64,000 bases of DNA from Stercorarius parasiticus. Lineage: Eukaryota; Chordata; Aves; Charadriiformes; Stercorariidae. The translations under genes and the position numbers were made by a program. The stretch spans positions 372,001 to 436,000 of the forward strand of contig VWZL01002559.1 in the NCBI GenBank assembly GCA_013396915.1, written 5' to 3'. This document shows positions 46,711 to 60,430 of this stretch, piece after piece. The notes beneath the pieces are model-generated. The model did not search any database. It worked only from the letters and a program-made list of their open reading frames with translations, and was not told the origin of the DNA. Each line of letters starts with the position of its first letter. Position 1 is the stretch's first letter.

Positions 46711-49700
46711 AGTTCACTCTCAAGAGCAGAGGATGCAAGTTGAAAATACAGACAAAACATTTACCTTGTCTGTGTGTAAATTTTCAGACACACAAAATGT
46801 TGACACATATAAGCAATTTGCACTATTCATAAGAGAATATTACTCCTAGATACAAAGAACTTGTTAGAGCTACTCAGAACAAAACCAGTTATTTCCTTCA
46901 GCTTCACAACCCGAGAAAAAGGGGGATAGCTATTGTAGAAGCCATATTTTAGGTAGTTAAGAAAGCTAAATTTAATTACGTTTATCTATGTAATTAATTT
47001 AATTCCGCCCAGAGCAAGGATTTCTGATTTCAAATGATGAAAACATTAACAGATAACTTTTAAAAATTAATAGTAACTTTTCATAGTCCTGCACATGTAA
47101 CTGAACAATACTTATTCTAAGGAACCAAATATTGACATGGATCTTGTATTTATACGTTACAGTTCATTAGCGACTTCATAATCAAAAGACATGCCACATG
47201 AGTTACTCCTTTTCAGTTCTCTAATTCAAGCTTTTTCTTTTTGTAATAAATACATTTCAAGATTAAAATTATTAAAATAGAAGATTGGATGACTTTTAAT
47301 GTAAAAAATAATTTAAAAAAACCCTCAATTCAAAATGACAACAACTCATGGCTGAATTTAAACACAGGTACATTAATACACCACATTACAATGCAAAGAA
47401 TGAACTCTGCCTTGTTATGACACTACTGATTAATCATAGATATGATCAGGGTACTCCAGCCTTAGTGTTTCCAGATTAGATTAAACTGAATTTTACAGAA
47501 ACAGATTTTTCTCCACATTTTTCCCAGAAGAGTCTTGGTATATTTATTATAGTATAAGATGTTATTCCTCTGTATGTACGACTTCCCTATTGTTGTTGAT
47601 CAAAACCATTCATGTGTTCCATTATAACGTAACATTTAATGAAAACCTGGCTCTCAAATTTTGAAATGAATGTATTCCATTTCCAAATTTGGACACTAAA
47701 AATCTCCAGTTACATTCCCAAGGAATTCACTGGCAATTGTTAGATTTATACTAGTGACATTCCAGCTTTGTTTAAGAGCAACAAGAACGGTTGACAAGTA
47801 ACCTATATAATCAAAATAATTAGACATAGTAATTGTTATTAACTTACTTTAATTAACAACCAATTTACTTTAAATATAGTCTAGTACAAGGTTTCGGTTA
47901 AAGCTAGCTGCAAAGAAAGAGGAGCATGTTTCTCCCCTATTAACAGTATCATTAGAACACAGACCAGAGTGACAATGTGACATTTCTAAAGAAAATTTAT
48001 TAAAATTAAGAACAGATTAATGATTTTATAACTTTCTGATAATTTGTTCCATGTATTTGCCAAAAGCCTGCTATATTTTCATGAACGACAAATGAACTGA
48101 ACATTTTTCTTGAAGTGCAAAAGAGAAACTGCACTTAATTGCAGAATTGTAATTGGTACCTCCATAATGACAACCCAAACATCTGCTACCTTGTTTTGGA
48201 TCTATTAAACTGAGGTTTTACTGCATGCTGATATTAGACTGGCTTAATGAGTGTTGCAGACACAGAAAACAGAGACAGGAGACAAACTAAATAATGTTGA
48301 GCTGATCAGGTAGTGAAAATTTAATTTCAAGGCAATGCCTGTAGTTTAAAAAGTATATTTCCAAATTAGAACCAATATTAGGGATTTACATAGTTTTGCC
48401 AACATTAAAAGCATGAATACATCTATTTTAGGGCTGAAACCTCATCTTTTAGATTTGAGGAAACAGAGATACATTTTCTTTAGTTCCAGCACTGATCTAA
48501 CCAGCAACTGCACATTTGGAAAATGTCCTTTGAGTCACTGTAGTACACATTCTAGGAATCTACCAGCACTTTTCCCCCTAGCGTCTCAAGACTTTCTCTC
48601 ATCAAGGTTGCCTATGAAAACCTTATTCAATGTTTCTGAGCATGTTAGCATCAAAAGTACAGTTACATAATCTTCCTCACTTTTAATTAACTAGTTAACT
48701 CCAATCAAATTCACATTTTTTAAAAACACCTCCACCAGTAGTCTGAAGTGCTTGTTGTGCATGCTTTCTACTAGCCAAGGTATGGGAATTTCAGCCACAA
48801 AGTTGTGGAACCACACCATCTATTCCACCACATCTAAACAGACCAGCTCTCACGTTAATTTGCATAACCTTCTCTGTGCTTTATATTAATTGGAACTGGA
48901 AACGTTGTAGTGCACTGTACACATTAAATCATCATTTTAGGCTAATGAATTGGGAAAAAAACCCCAAACCCAAAGAGCGCCACTATCTGAAAAATGTGTA
49001 CTGTGATAATAATCACAGTGTACAGGAGTTTAATCATCACATTAAATAACAGCAAATGCATGGCCTTTGCATATGCGCACCAAAAGCCTGGATTTCAACA
49101 ACAGAAATAGTATTTACAGGTAGCTGATCTGTGCATACAGTCTTCATTTGCACAAAACTTACCAATACTTCAGATTTTCTACTTTTCTACTAAATATATC
49201 TCAGATAGGAAAACTCAATTTCTAGAAAGACAGAAAGTCTTTCTTGATAAAGCAAAAATCAGTCTTCATACTCACTGCCTTTCTGCTTGCAGCACAATTA
49301 CAAGTAATTTGTATAGTTTAAGGTGCAAAGCAAATCTAGCCACATGAAACGTAAAAGGAAGTTTTCTCATTGACTTAAGCTACTGATTATAGCCCATCAT
49401 AATTATAGATCTTCTCTGTTAATAGTCTCATTTCCAGAGTACGGCAGACGGTTCTTCAAGCGTCTGTTTCTACATGATTCTAAAAGCACTAACAACAGCT
49501 ATTTCTCCTCCCATACAAAACATACTCCTCTTTAAATCTATACTAGCACCTACCAGCTGAAATTATTTTTAAGTTGGGTTTGGTTAATCAGGGTTTTTTT
49601 GGAGGAGGCAAATACATGAGCTCAAGTGTATATAATATGTTAGAGCAATACTTATCTAATATTTTCTCTGAGGGATGTTTTTTCATGATTGGCGGGGTAA

Positions 49701-50468
49701 TGTTTGAGATGTGTTATAAATTCAGTCCTTTGGCCAGTCCCTCGTCAGGATGCTAAGAACGATGCTTTTGCTGGGCAGAATACCAGATTGCAGACAATTT
49801 TTATCTGATTATTCATTTGGAAGGAAATGGGACAGGAATGATGGAGAGGGTGAACATCTTGTCCTTTTTATCAGAAAATTCTCCCAGAAAAACTTGTCTC
49901 TCACCTCTTCTGAGTATATAGTCCTAGCAGAGCAGCACTGAGCACTGTCAACCCTTCTTTGGAATGAAGCATAAGGTAACTTAATTCTCTACCCACTTGC
50001 ATAAGTAGAAACCACAGAAAAATAACAATGGCATAAGAAATACACAGTGGAACTTTTAACTTGCTCAATACTTTCATTCAGTATTACGAATGATGAGCTA
50101 CCTCTACTGCCCAGCACTCATTCATCATTTCAGATGGATGAGATGTGCCAGTGTCCCCGTAACGACCTGCCCGTAGCCAGCCATACTCTTTTGCTCTGTG
50201 TTTGCACTTACACACGTGAGACAGGTTTGTAATAGTGCTTATTCAAGTTGTCCAAAATGTTTAAAACTTCCTTCTGGAAGATTCATTTTCCTGCGCAAGG
50301 TGTCTGCCAAAACAGGTCTGTCATTTCTTCAATGATGCTAAGGAACAGTATAGTTTTGACTGCATTAAAATACTCTAGCAACCTTTCCTTTGAAAACTTT
50401 CTGTTTCCTCTGCTAGACTCCAGCTGGAAAAAGGATTTTATGTAACGGATGCTTTCTGCCTTCTGTCC

Positions 50469-50536
50469 ATCAAAGTCATATGCCCCTGAGAAACCAGATC
50501 CGTCAAAGTCATATGCCTTTGAGAAGTCGGTGCCCC
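50469..50536. repeat. 33-bp tandem duplication inside an open frame
   Basis: caaagtcatatgcc starts at 50471 and again at 50504, a 33-bp period. The first about 22 bp of the units agree closely and the rest has drifted. The period is a multiple of three and falls in a minus-strand open frame (50283-50564) in which it yields the repeated residues AYDFDG. That frame opens at GTG, not ATG, and resembles nothing I know. Confidence 0.85.
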
Positions 50537-51083
50537 TTGCAGTTTGCTCAGAATCTGTGGTCACAGTTCTTCAGAACCCATCCACTCGAGAGATTTTTCC
50601 AGCTTATCTGGCACCATTTCTCAAAGCAGAAAGGCCATCGCTTTTGGATATCTTCCCACCCTCACTTGTAAATAACACAGAAATATGATTGACTGGAATG
50701 CAGAGGAGCCAAGAGCATCACACATAGGAAGAGGAAACTGGAAGCTTGAAAGAAAAATCAATAGTGGGGGGCTACCTGCAGAAGAAAGCAGGAACTAGAA
50801 TTTGAAGCACAGTTTTTGCTTGCTGTATACTTAACACCAACCTTCTAGGACTATCTGTGATGTAGAAGAAAAGAAAAAAAAATGTAGCTTACATTAAAAG
50901 AAATATAATAAATCTTATTATGTGCAATTTCATTCACAAAGGATAGCAATGCCAAGGCAATTTAAAGTCTGTTTCAAGTCTGTAAAGTAAGTCCTGCACA
51001 TTCATTGCTCTGGAATTAGCAAGATGTTTTCTGTCATATACCTCCTTGCTGATCTGTGCTCTTCCAGGCATTCTACTAGTTTA

Positions 51084-51099
51084 GGGGGGGTTGGGTGGG
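51084..51099 (+). other. Putative G-quadruplex run
   Basis: A run of seven G, then TT, GGG, T, GGG. The seven-G run can supply two triplets, giving four G-triplets with loops of one, two and one base. It lies on the non-template strand relative to the plus direction, so the ATP2B2 transcript carries the C-rich complement. Confidence 0.5.
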
Positions 51100-54000
51100 T
51101 TTTTCTTTTTTTTCCCCTCAGAGGAATAAAACACATTGGAGTTCTGAGAGTAGAAAGACAACTTACTAAAGACTACATAATATATATTATGTACTTATGT
51201 AACATATATCTGAAAGAAAATTAATGTCATATTTCATTATGAGGTAATTCACCCATGGCACTGTTTTCTAATAAGCCTGTTTGCGTATCTTTCTTTGATT
51301 ATAAAACCACTACCATTTTCTATAAAGTCGGTACTAAATTATCGCATTTGAAATTATTATCTTCCTGTTCCTGATGATAGAGAACACGAAGAAAACCTAC
51401 ATTAAAACAGATGTGCCTGAAGTAAGTTGTTTACACCCACTCATGTAAAAACAAAAGCTCCCATCAGGAAAACATGCTCCCTGATAACATCCCCTACAAA
51501 GCATTAAGGCTAAATTCTAAGTAGCACATCAATCAGCTCCAAAGCGCGATGGCTTTAACTCAGGAGGGTATCACAGGCGCGAAAAGAAGTACACTTTAAA
51601 AATCATTAATTGTGCCAACATACTTTATTAAAAAAAAAAATAATTAGGTCCTAAAAATGATCAGACAACAATAAGCAATATTTATATATCTAGATGAAAA
51701 CACTTTGCAATACCTTACAGGAAACGTGACTTTTAAAGCCTGCATTCACCAATGTGTATTTGGAAACAGCTGGCAGCGATTCCTGAAAGTGAATCGTCTA
51801 ATGCCAGTGCAAGAGGAGTGGAAAATAGGACCAGGAAAGTAAGATAAATAACGTAAAAGAAAATCCTATGTGAGGCAATAGGAAAAACAGTTGTTGCATC
51901 ATAGCAAGATAAAAATCTAATTTACTCATTTTCATACGAGCAAGCAGGAAAAATAAAAAGCTAACGTGGTAAATAATATTATGGTAAGAAAAAGCTTCCA
52001 AGCGACTGTCAGTCCTGTTTATAATCTTGCAGTAATTATTTATTCCAATGGGAATAAATGGAATCTGCAGTTACCAAACTGTGAAAGCAAAGAAGGTCAG
52101 TATGGAGAAGGTTATAATTACCATGTTTTCTGCCACATGAAGAAAGGAAATAAAGAAATATCATTTAACTTGATCATAAACTTTTAGCTAGTATGGGAAT
52201 AATCTGTCATGCTACATTCCACACAGCAGGATTATTTCATTTATGCATCTTCCTATGTTCATTTGTTGCTGAGGCAGGACCATCATCCCTTTCTTTGGCA
52301 GAAAAGGAGACTTGGAACTACGGAAAAGAGTTGTCAGGAGCTGCACTCCTCCTACGGCCAAGTTCATTTACTATTACTGTATAATGAGAACTTCAGTGAA
52401 AGAAGTTGCTCCATCTGTGCGCATTTTTCTCACCTTCTCTACCGTGTTGTGGGGAATCCTGCCTTGCCTCTGACAGCCTGACCACTAATGAAAACCTGTA
52501 GCCCCCCAGAGAGTACCACGCTGTCAGCAGCAGATTTACTGCGTGGCCCTGCTCTCATCTTCTTAATCCCGCTTTGCTTAGGTAAATCCATCCCACAGAC
52601 AACTGCCAAGAAGCTTTATGGGCAGCTGATCCCATTCTACTCCTCACAGACAACTCTGAAAAAGGAGACTTTATTAAAGAAAAAAAAAGCTTTTTGCTAT
52701 CAAGACAAAGCCCCTGTACCCCGACAGCAGAAAGGGCAGAAGTGGGATAGTAACATGTCCTGTGCTTTACACATGCAAGTAGGCTTTTCTAAACACAGTT
52801 ATTTCAATTATTAATTCAGTAGCTAATTTAGTAAGAAAAGCTATATTTGTACCTTTTATTACATAAAATTTCAATGGGAAGTGATGTGTGAAGATCAAAA
52901 CTCTCTGCTAATTACCATTCCTAGAAGCAGAGACAATTAACTACATGATCTATTATCTCTAATAATTATTATTTACACAGTAAATACTATGCACACTATA
53001 GGTTGTTTTGTTCCTGCCTAGCTTATTCAGAGGAAATGCTTACCAAGGATTTTATGAAAAAGGTTTAAAGAAAATAACATTGGTGATTTTTGTTTTGTGA
53101 TGATTGCCTTGCTTATATATAGAAAGAGACTTTGACCTGCATTTTCTGGTCCCATCTGTAATGCATATCTACATCATGCAGTTGTATAAGACTCTGGGAA
53201 CAAAATAAGGAAACTGAGATATAAATTTGCCTATAATGGTAATAATTTTGCCTATGAAGTAAAAACTCTTACAAAACACACAGATTTTTTAGAAATCAGC
53301 TCAATCGAATTTCAATCAAATCAAATTTTTAATTTTAAATGTACCAAATGCACCATTTAGGTGGAGACTCAGAAACGCTCCAGACTATATTTTAACACCA
53401 TCACCTGAGCACTTCAAAAACAAGAGCATATACAATTTTGACAAATTTCCATCACCAAACTAACGTGCTGAAAGCAGCCAATAAAAGACTTACAGGACTA
53501 TCCTCAACTTACCTGACTCGTAAGTCAGCCTTACTGACCCTACCAAGCTGGGAGATGCCACCCTGAAAATCATGCATTCATTTTCTGCATGATTTGCTGC
53601 AAAGCAGATTTTGCTGTGTTTCTCCTTTTATCATACATACATAGTATATCAACATACATAGTAACTTCCTGTACCCCTAAAATTGCAGAACACAAACTGT
53701 AAAATCTGGCGCAGAGATTCTTGAGTTCATACAAATCCACTTCTTTTTCAGACAGCGAAAAAATTAATATCTTTGAATTTTTACAGCAGTTTGTCAGTCT
53801 GCCACCTGAGGATGCTCCCCTTGGTATACTTTCCTGTGATATTTTCTGGATGGCTTTGAGCAGACTAGACGTAGAGGATTTTGCCATTTCAAATGCATTC
53901 CACAGTGATAGTAAGGGAAGACGATTCAAGCCTGTCGGCTCCTTCTTCTTGCCCCCCTCATCCAAAGCCAGATGACACTGACAACAAGCCAGTCCAGTGT

Positions 54001-56490
54001 CATTACATGGGCCAAGTCACAAAAATTCATGTTTCTCACTGTTTACTGATTTCCAGGATTACTACCTAAGGATAAAACCTTCCACAGCTCTATCCTTACA
54101 TAAAATGGCTGTCCAATAGCACGCCTCCTCCTCCCCACCCTTCCCAACCTTAAAACACAAGGTACTGAAATCTTGACGCATTATCTAAATGTGGAATTTA
54201 TTTTTGAGCCTTGCCTGGAGGAAAGAAAGCAGAGGTAAAAAAACCATTACGAAGGATGGTCTCTGCTCAGACCCAAAATTCACTTAAACCCTTCTACTCC
54301 CAAATTACTAGCGCAAACCTCCCTGTGGACAAAGCTTGCAACTGTATGTGGAGAAAATGTGATGGGGTACAATAGGGAAAGCCACACAGTTGCTAAGGGG
54401 GAGCATGCTGTGAAGACAATGTGCAAACTCTGCTGCTGCCAAGTTATAACCAGCTTTCCTCCTTAGGTTCCAGTTTTACCTTTTTTCCTCCTCAACGTGC
54501 CCTCACTGTGACATTCTGCTTTCCGGAGTTCTCACTCCTTCTTCCACTGCCTCTTCCTCCCCAGAGCTGACCCGCTTTCTTACGGGCCATCAGCCTTGAC
54601 TGGCACCTGCCCTGTCTGTCTGATAAACCCCTCATCTTCTCCAGAGGCTTCAAGTCAACAACTGGAGCCGCCAGTTATATCTGTGGCTTAATGTTAATGG
54701 TAGCGAACTACAGAAGGAATAAAACAGAATTTAGGCCAGGCCATTTACTTGGGTTGTCATTGAATGTTATCAGAAATTAAAGCTTTCCTCAATCTATCCT
54801 TATTCTTTTTTTTTTTTTTTAACACTTCTGTCCCCATCCCTGTACTCATTTTTTGTGTTTATGTTTTTGTTGGAGGTTTTGGGGTGTTTTTTAAGTATCT
54901 ATTTTAACTTGGAACACTGTTAGCAGCAATGGGTGAACTTATCTGGATAAAAGAAGAGATGATCTGCACCTTCATGTACAATAAACCAAATTGTAATTTT
55001 ATCTGTGTTTTAACACAATAAACAATGAGCTCGAGAATAGGTTTTTAAGAAAACCATACCTGAGAGCAACAACATCTTTCCAATTTCAAATACCAAAATA
55101 ACTAAAAGTGCCATTTGGAGGATAAAAGCTATTCTCTTATGGTTCTCCTCTGAACAAAGAGGAGAAATCTAGTGACATTCAATAGCAATTTCATTTAGCA
55201 CGACTGCCCTTGGCTGGCAGCTACAATGAAGTACAGGCTCTTTTGCTGTTTCCACAGGAAATATAAATTCCGCTGGTTTTCTCTTGATAGGTATGGCATA
55301 ATCTGATCTATTGCGTTTTGAGCTTTGTGTAAGAAATGAAATAAACAATCTTTCCTAGGGTCTCCTTCCATTCCATTCTGAAAACAAGATTTCATATAAA
55401 TACACAGACACATAAATATATGTATACAGACAGATAAAAGAAAAAGCCTATGCTTGTCAGACAGGAATTAGACAGCTGCAAGCAACTGCAGTTAAAAACA
55501 TAAGGCATTTCAATCCTCTTTTCCATCACTGATAACGTTATACATTAATGTGGGGAAATGTATGGAAAAATCCATAAACAAACCTACTGCTTCTCAAGTT
55601 TTTAAATTATTCCATAAGAAACTTTCAAATATCCATATTCCCCAAAACAACTTTAAAGTTGTTTTCAAGAAGGCCTTGCTATATCGAAAGTGATGAAATT
55701 ACAAAAGGTGAAAGGAAATGACAGTAAATGTCTGTTGGCTAAATAATGTGTGTGTGTGTATACATATTATTCTTGAGACAATTTTTTTCATCCAATCAAA
55801 AAAATTATAAAATAGACAAGATTAATTTAAGTATTTCATAAATGAAATCCAGTCTTTAAATTTGATTTTTTAAAAAAAAACCTGTAAGAGGGAAGTGTAT
55901 TTTGTACTTTGCACACCTTTTTAAAGACCATTTCTGACAGGAACATTACGTCTCCCAACAACCCAGGTAGCTGTACTTCTGGATGCAAGTATATTCCTCA
56001 CAAATAAAAAGAACCCTTCACCTGGCTACTACATCCATGTCCTCAATACCCGCAGTAGATTTTCATCTCTTCTTGCAAAGCAGCTGTTGTGCAGAATGTC
56101 ATTTCTTCTTATGGTTCTCATATATTACGGGTTACCTACCTGCTCTGCCAGCCTCCCCCAAAGCCCTTTTCTCCAAGAAAGTATGAAGTGCATTCACTCC
56201 ACTATTCTGCATCAGACAATCAGTCAAAATAACTATTTTTTCTTAACAAGAAAATTCCATGCCAAAATCTCTTGAACCCCTCACAGTATAAAGAAGTTAG
56301 AAATTTTGTTCCGCTTATTTTAATAAAATCCTTCATTATATATTCAGGAAAAAGCAATTACACAAAGCAAGAAGGTGAATTAACACCTTCCTTCTCCTCT
56401 AGTAAATCTTAATGGCTGAGCCTACATTGCAGCTCCATCCTACTGCTACGTGCGAACAGCCCTGCATCCGGCCTGTGTCCTCAGCGGTGC

Positions 56491-56538
56491 CCTCCCCTGG
56501 AGGATAACCACAGCTCTCCCCTGGAGGATAACCACGGC
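56491..56538. repeat. 24-bp tandem repeat in a GC-rich patch
   Basis: Two units of the type ctcccctggaggataaccac in direct succession, followed by a degenerate partial third (ccctccccc). The surrounding 56.4-56.7 kb is richer in GC than the rest of the intron. Confidence 0.88.
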
Positions 56539-59454
56539 CCTCCCCCAGAAAAAACCCCTCTCGGGGAACCCCCGTCCTCCCTGCTGGGGTTATTTGGGGC
56601 CCCCAAAGCCAGCCCTGTAGCCCTGTGAGGAGTGGTCTGTCTGAGCGCAGAGTGAAGGCCCTCCCTCACCTACAGCCGTGGTATGAATGTGGTTGGAATT
56701 CAGGTGCTGTCAATAACCTTGGTAACTTCACTATTTTCTTAGACAGATGTTATAATACCATATGCAGCTGTTCTTCTGCCATACCATTCACAGGAAACCT
56801 TACTTTCTCTGTTCTGGTTGCAATAAAATTGTCTACATTCTTTTTTTTCTTTTTTTTTTGGCTTCATTCACCCCTTCTGGTTTTATTCGATAAGGCCTTT
56901 TTGTTCCAAAGGTTTTACAAAGTCACATTCATTACTCGACTAATATTTACTAACGCATAGACTAACATGTTCACTTCATTTCTGAAGTTGGCAGAAGCTG
57001 TGCAAGGAAGTGAATGTCACTTTCCTGTGACATCTCTGTCTTTTTTCCTTCAAGATCGTCGGTTAAAGGATGCCGCTACACTGTGCCACATACTGTGCAA
57101 ATGCAGTAAAACGATACTCCAGATCATCAGAACTGAAAACAGTCCTCCCGATGCAGACCCAGATATTCCCCTAATACAGGCATAAGTAGCTTTTTTGCTC
57201 CCTCAGCACCTATCAAGTACAAAATGAAATGCCTGTGTTACATCCTAACAATAACGGGTTCAGCTGGGTCTCTTCCACTGGTGCTGAAAATCACTCAACT
57301 AAATACTAATTGTGATCTTTTCTTAATAAGAACACATTATACCCATCCAGCAAGCATGTCACCTATGCCCTCTGCGTGTTTTCAGAAAATTAGAAGAAGA
57401 AGAAATACTTTCTAATTAAAACTGAATTTATGCAAGCAGGAGCTCGATAGAAGAGCTCAAATTGCTAGTTTTGGTATCTGGAGTCCCCGTTTCATTATTG
57501 CTCCATGATGTTCAAGATCAACATACTTCGGCTCCAAGTGCAACCAAAGTTTTCCCAAAACACAAATTTTGGTTTTGGAGCAAGACATGCTTTACAGTCC
57601 TCCTCACAGCTCACATGCACAAATGTATGAAGTCTAATTTTTACTTCCATGTGGGAAAGCTATCTAAAACATGAATACTGGAGAAGAAAGGTTTTCTGGA
57701 GAACAGCTTCACGTAAACAGCATAAAAGCAGCATTAAAGTTGCTCTGAAGCTAATGGAATGCAAAAGCAGCTCAGCCAGTAACTTCATCTTTGGAAAGCA
57801 CTAAAAAGAACTATATTTAATGATGCTATTGTTCAGTTGGAATAATTTGTGTTTAATTTCTCAGGGAAATTCAAATCTTTTATCCCAAGCAGTGATATTA
57901 TTTTCTTTTTATATTTTTATCAATGGTTCAATTGCCCCTTAATCAAAAGACAATGCAAGAGGGAATATTTCTCATTCAGCAGAGCATCTTGACTAATTTT
58001 ATGGTCCCACATGTGATCATTCTGAACAGAAGTTCATACAAAGCGCAATTTACAGCATACGCATAACTAGATAACTAAAAATAGAATATATAAAATTCAA
58101 TCTTAGCAACATAACACTTATATGCCCTTTGGGTTTGAGCTGATACTCACAATTTGATCAAATATGCTCTAAGAATGAGTGCACAACTATGTATTCATTA
58201 TTAGCATCTAGAAAAATAATTCTGTGCACTTCATCCTGGAAACTCCCTTACGTATTTTTTACTGCATTTATTAATGATTTAAAATGAATGAGGGCTACAG
58301 AATAATACCTTGTATCTTAAACTTTAGCTTAAGCTTGTTATAAGCAATGAATAAAATTAACTCCTCTGATATGGGAGTTGTTATTCTCGTGGTGTTCGTA
58401 TCGCAAGGCTTGATCTTATAATGCTAAAAAAATCACCATTAATTTTACACAGGTAAGTTCAAGTAGTCTTTGATACGCATCCAGCACAGAGGTGATTTCC
58501 AGGGGATTTCACCCATTTATCAATTTTACAGAGAATCAGTCTCTGTGCAAAGTTAAAAAAGAATTGGAGTGGTGAAATGCTGTCTCTTTTTACCAGTCAC
58601 ACGTAACTGATTTTAACAAGAAGCAATGAAGTCAAGCCAGAGTGAAAAAAAAAAAAAAATTATAATGACACCAAAGTGAAATTTTAGAACTGGTACTGAC
58701 CAGAGATTTTTCAGTCAAATGAAACTATTACCACAAGAGAAAGACAGAATATTAAACTTGATACTACAGATGCATCACTCTGGAAAGCCTGATGCCTTCC
58801 CATGCCTTACTCGGAAACCTAGAGCTGTGCTGGGACTCAGAGAGGGCCAGCCAGCATGGGGATTGAACAGAAACACTTCGTTACCGCGTTTGATCTCAAG
58901 CATTCAAAATGAACAGCAAAATATAAATCAAATGAAGTACAGCTGACTTTGAGTCCTGCTCTGCCACTTACACCTGAGTTCACCACCAACCAACCTGCCT
59001 GCCCTCCATTTTGGTTCCTGGGACCGGGCAGAATTCTGCCAACATTGGTAACATTGTCTGACAGCCCTCCCAGAGTTGAACTCCACAGTGATAGCCAGGG
59101 CTGATGCTGGCAGCATTACCACGGCAGCAGTTACACAAACACAAACTCATACAGCCACCTATTCCCCTTCATCCCAATTTGTCTGTATTATGTTGTCTTA
59201 ATCCCAGCCTGTGTGCTGAGGATTGGTTTGATTCTATTTCTCTTTCCACAAAAGAACCTAACCTTACTTGGGCTGTAACAATATTAAAATAACTCAGATG
59301 TATGTTCCTCTCCCCCATAAATCCCCATACTGATTTATGAGAGCATGATTTACCCACTAATAATAAAATATTCTTGCTAACTGACAAATATGTAAATTAG
59401 ATTCCAAAAAGACGCTGCCATAAAACATGTGCACTGAGCTATTGCACGGCACCT

Positions 59455-59815
59455 GCGCAGACCCCCCCGTGAGCAGAAGGCCCTCCTTCCATTCCCGCTA
59501 ACCTGCTTGGTTTGGGCCTGGGAGGACTATGGGAAAAGGCCCAAATAAGATGGAGGGCTCAGCTGGGAGCTGGTGCTGTTGGCTGGCTGCTCACAGCTGA
59601 CATCGGTGCGTAGCTGAGCCAGCTCCGCTCTTCTGTCCGAACTGGAAGCCAGACCTCAGCCCAGCGGAGCCCCCAGTGCATACAGCGCAGAGGAGAGGTG
59701 CCCCCCCGCGGCTGGCTGACTACCGTGGGGAGGGGGCAACCAACAGCATCCTTCCCAGCTGCCAGAGGGTCTGTGTCACCCCATGCCTGCTCACGATGCA
59801 GGAGGCGGCTCAAGC
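59455..59815. other. GC-rich, CpG-containing intronic patch
   Basis: About 360 bp clearly richer in G and C than its surroundings, with C-runs (acccccccc-type at 59460 and 59700) and roughly ten CpG dinucleotides, about 0.8 kb from exon W2. No repeat family was recognised. It could be an intronic regulatory element or an old GC-rich insertion. Confidence 0.4.
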
Positions 59816-60361
59816 TGATTGCTACTAATATCCAGATATTTACATGGCAAGAATGAAAGGAAATACATGCTCCAGCACTCAGTAGTATTTCACCAGTTGT
59901 TTTCTGTGATTGTATTTGAAAAGCCTACTTTTAAAACAAACATGAAATGCATGCAAGACTATATTCCGCAGCTTAGCACAGAGATATAAAAAGGATAATA
60001 CATAAATTCATAAACTAAAAAAAGAAGTATTTGTTCTGCAATATTAAGATTAAGCTTGGCCTTTCAAAGAACAAATCTATTGGAATTGCAAAAGTTTTCA
60101 GTCTCTTAATTAGCTCTGTACAGAAGAATCTAATGCCACAAGCAAACATGGTATTTCCATTCTGCCTTCCTTAAGAGACTGAATAAAATACTTCTTGGAC
60201 GTAATTCACTTGAAACCAGAATGAATAAAGATCATTAACCTCACTGATTTAACCAATCCAATTTGTCCTATTTGAGAATTAATTGAAAGTTCTTCGACGC
60301 ATAAAAATAACTTTTACATTTATGAAGTCTCAGTGAAAACTAGCTGTGTTGGCAAATTTAC

Positions 60362-60430
60362 CTGCACTGAAACTGGGCCATCCCAGTCTAACAGCAGCAA
60401 GAGTTTTTGAAATGGTACTTGGTCTTGTAC
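60362..60430 (-). other. Possible 69-nt in-frame cassette exon, not confirmed
   Basis: On the sense strand a segment is bounded by AATTGTAG upstream and CAG followed by gtaaat downstream. It is 69 nt, which is 23 codons, open in the phase used by the flanking exons W2 and W3 (both phase 0), and reads VQDQVPFQKLLLLLDWDGPV and three more residues. Inclusion would insert 23 residues between KIL and PPEKEG near the N-domain entrance. A U-rich tract lies 20-30 nt before the acceptor. I know of no described PMCA splice site here, and an open 23-codon stretch is not rare by chance, so this stays a hypothesis. Confidence 0.2.

Noticed and set aside
46139..46849. 236-codon plus-strand open frame, the longest in the window
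   Set aside because: It runs antisense through a CR1 fragment for most of its length; the apparent residues are translated CR1 complement.
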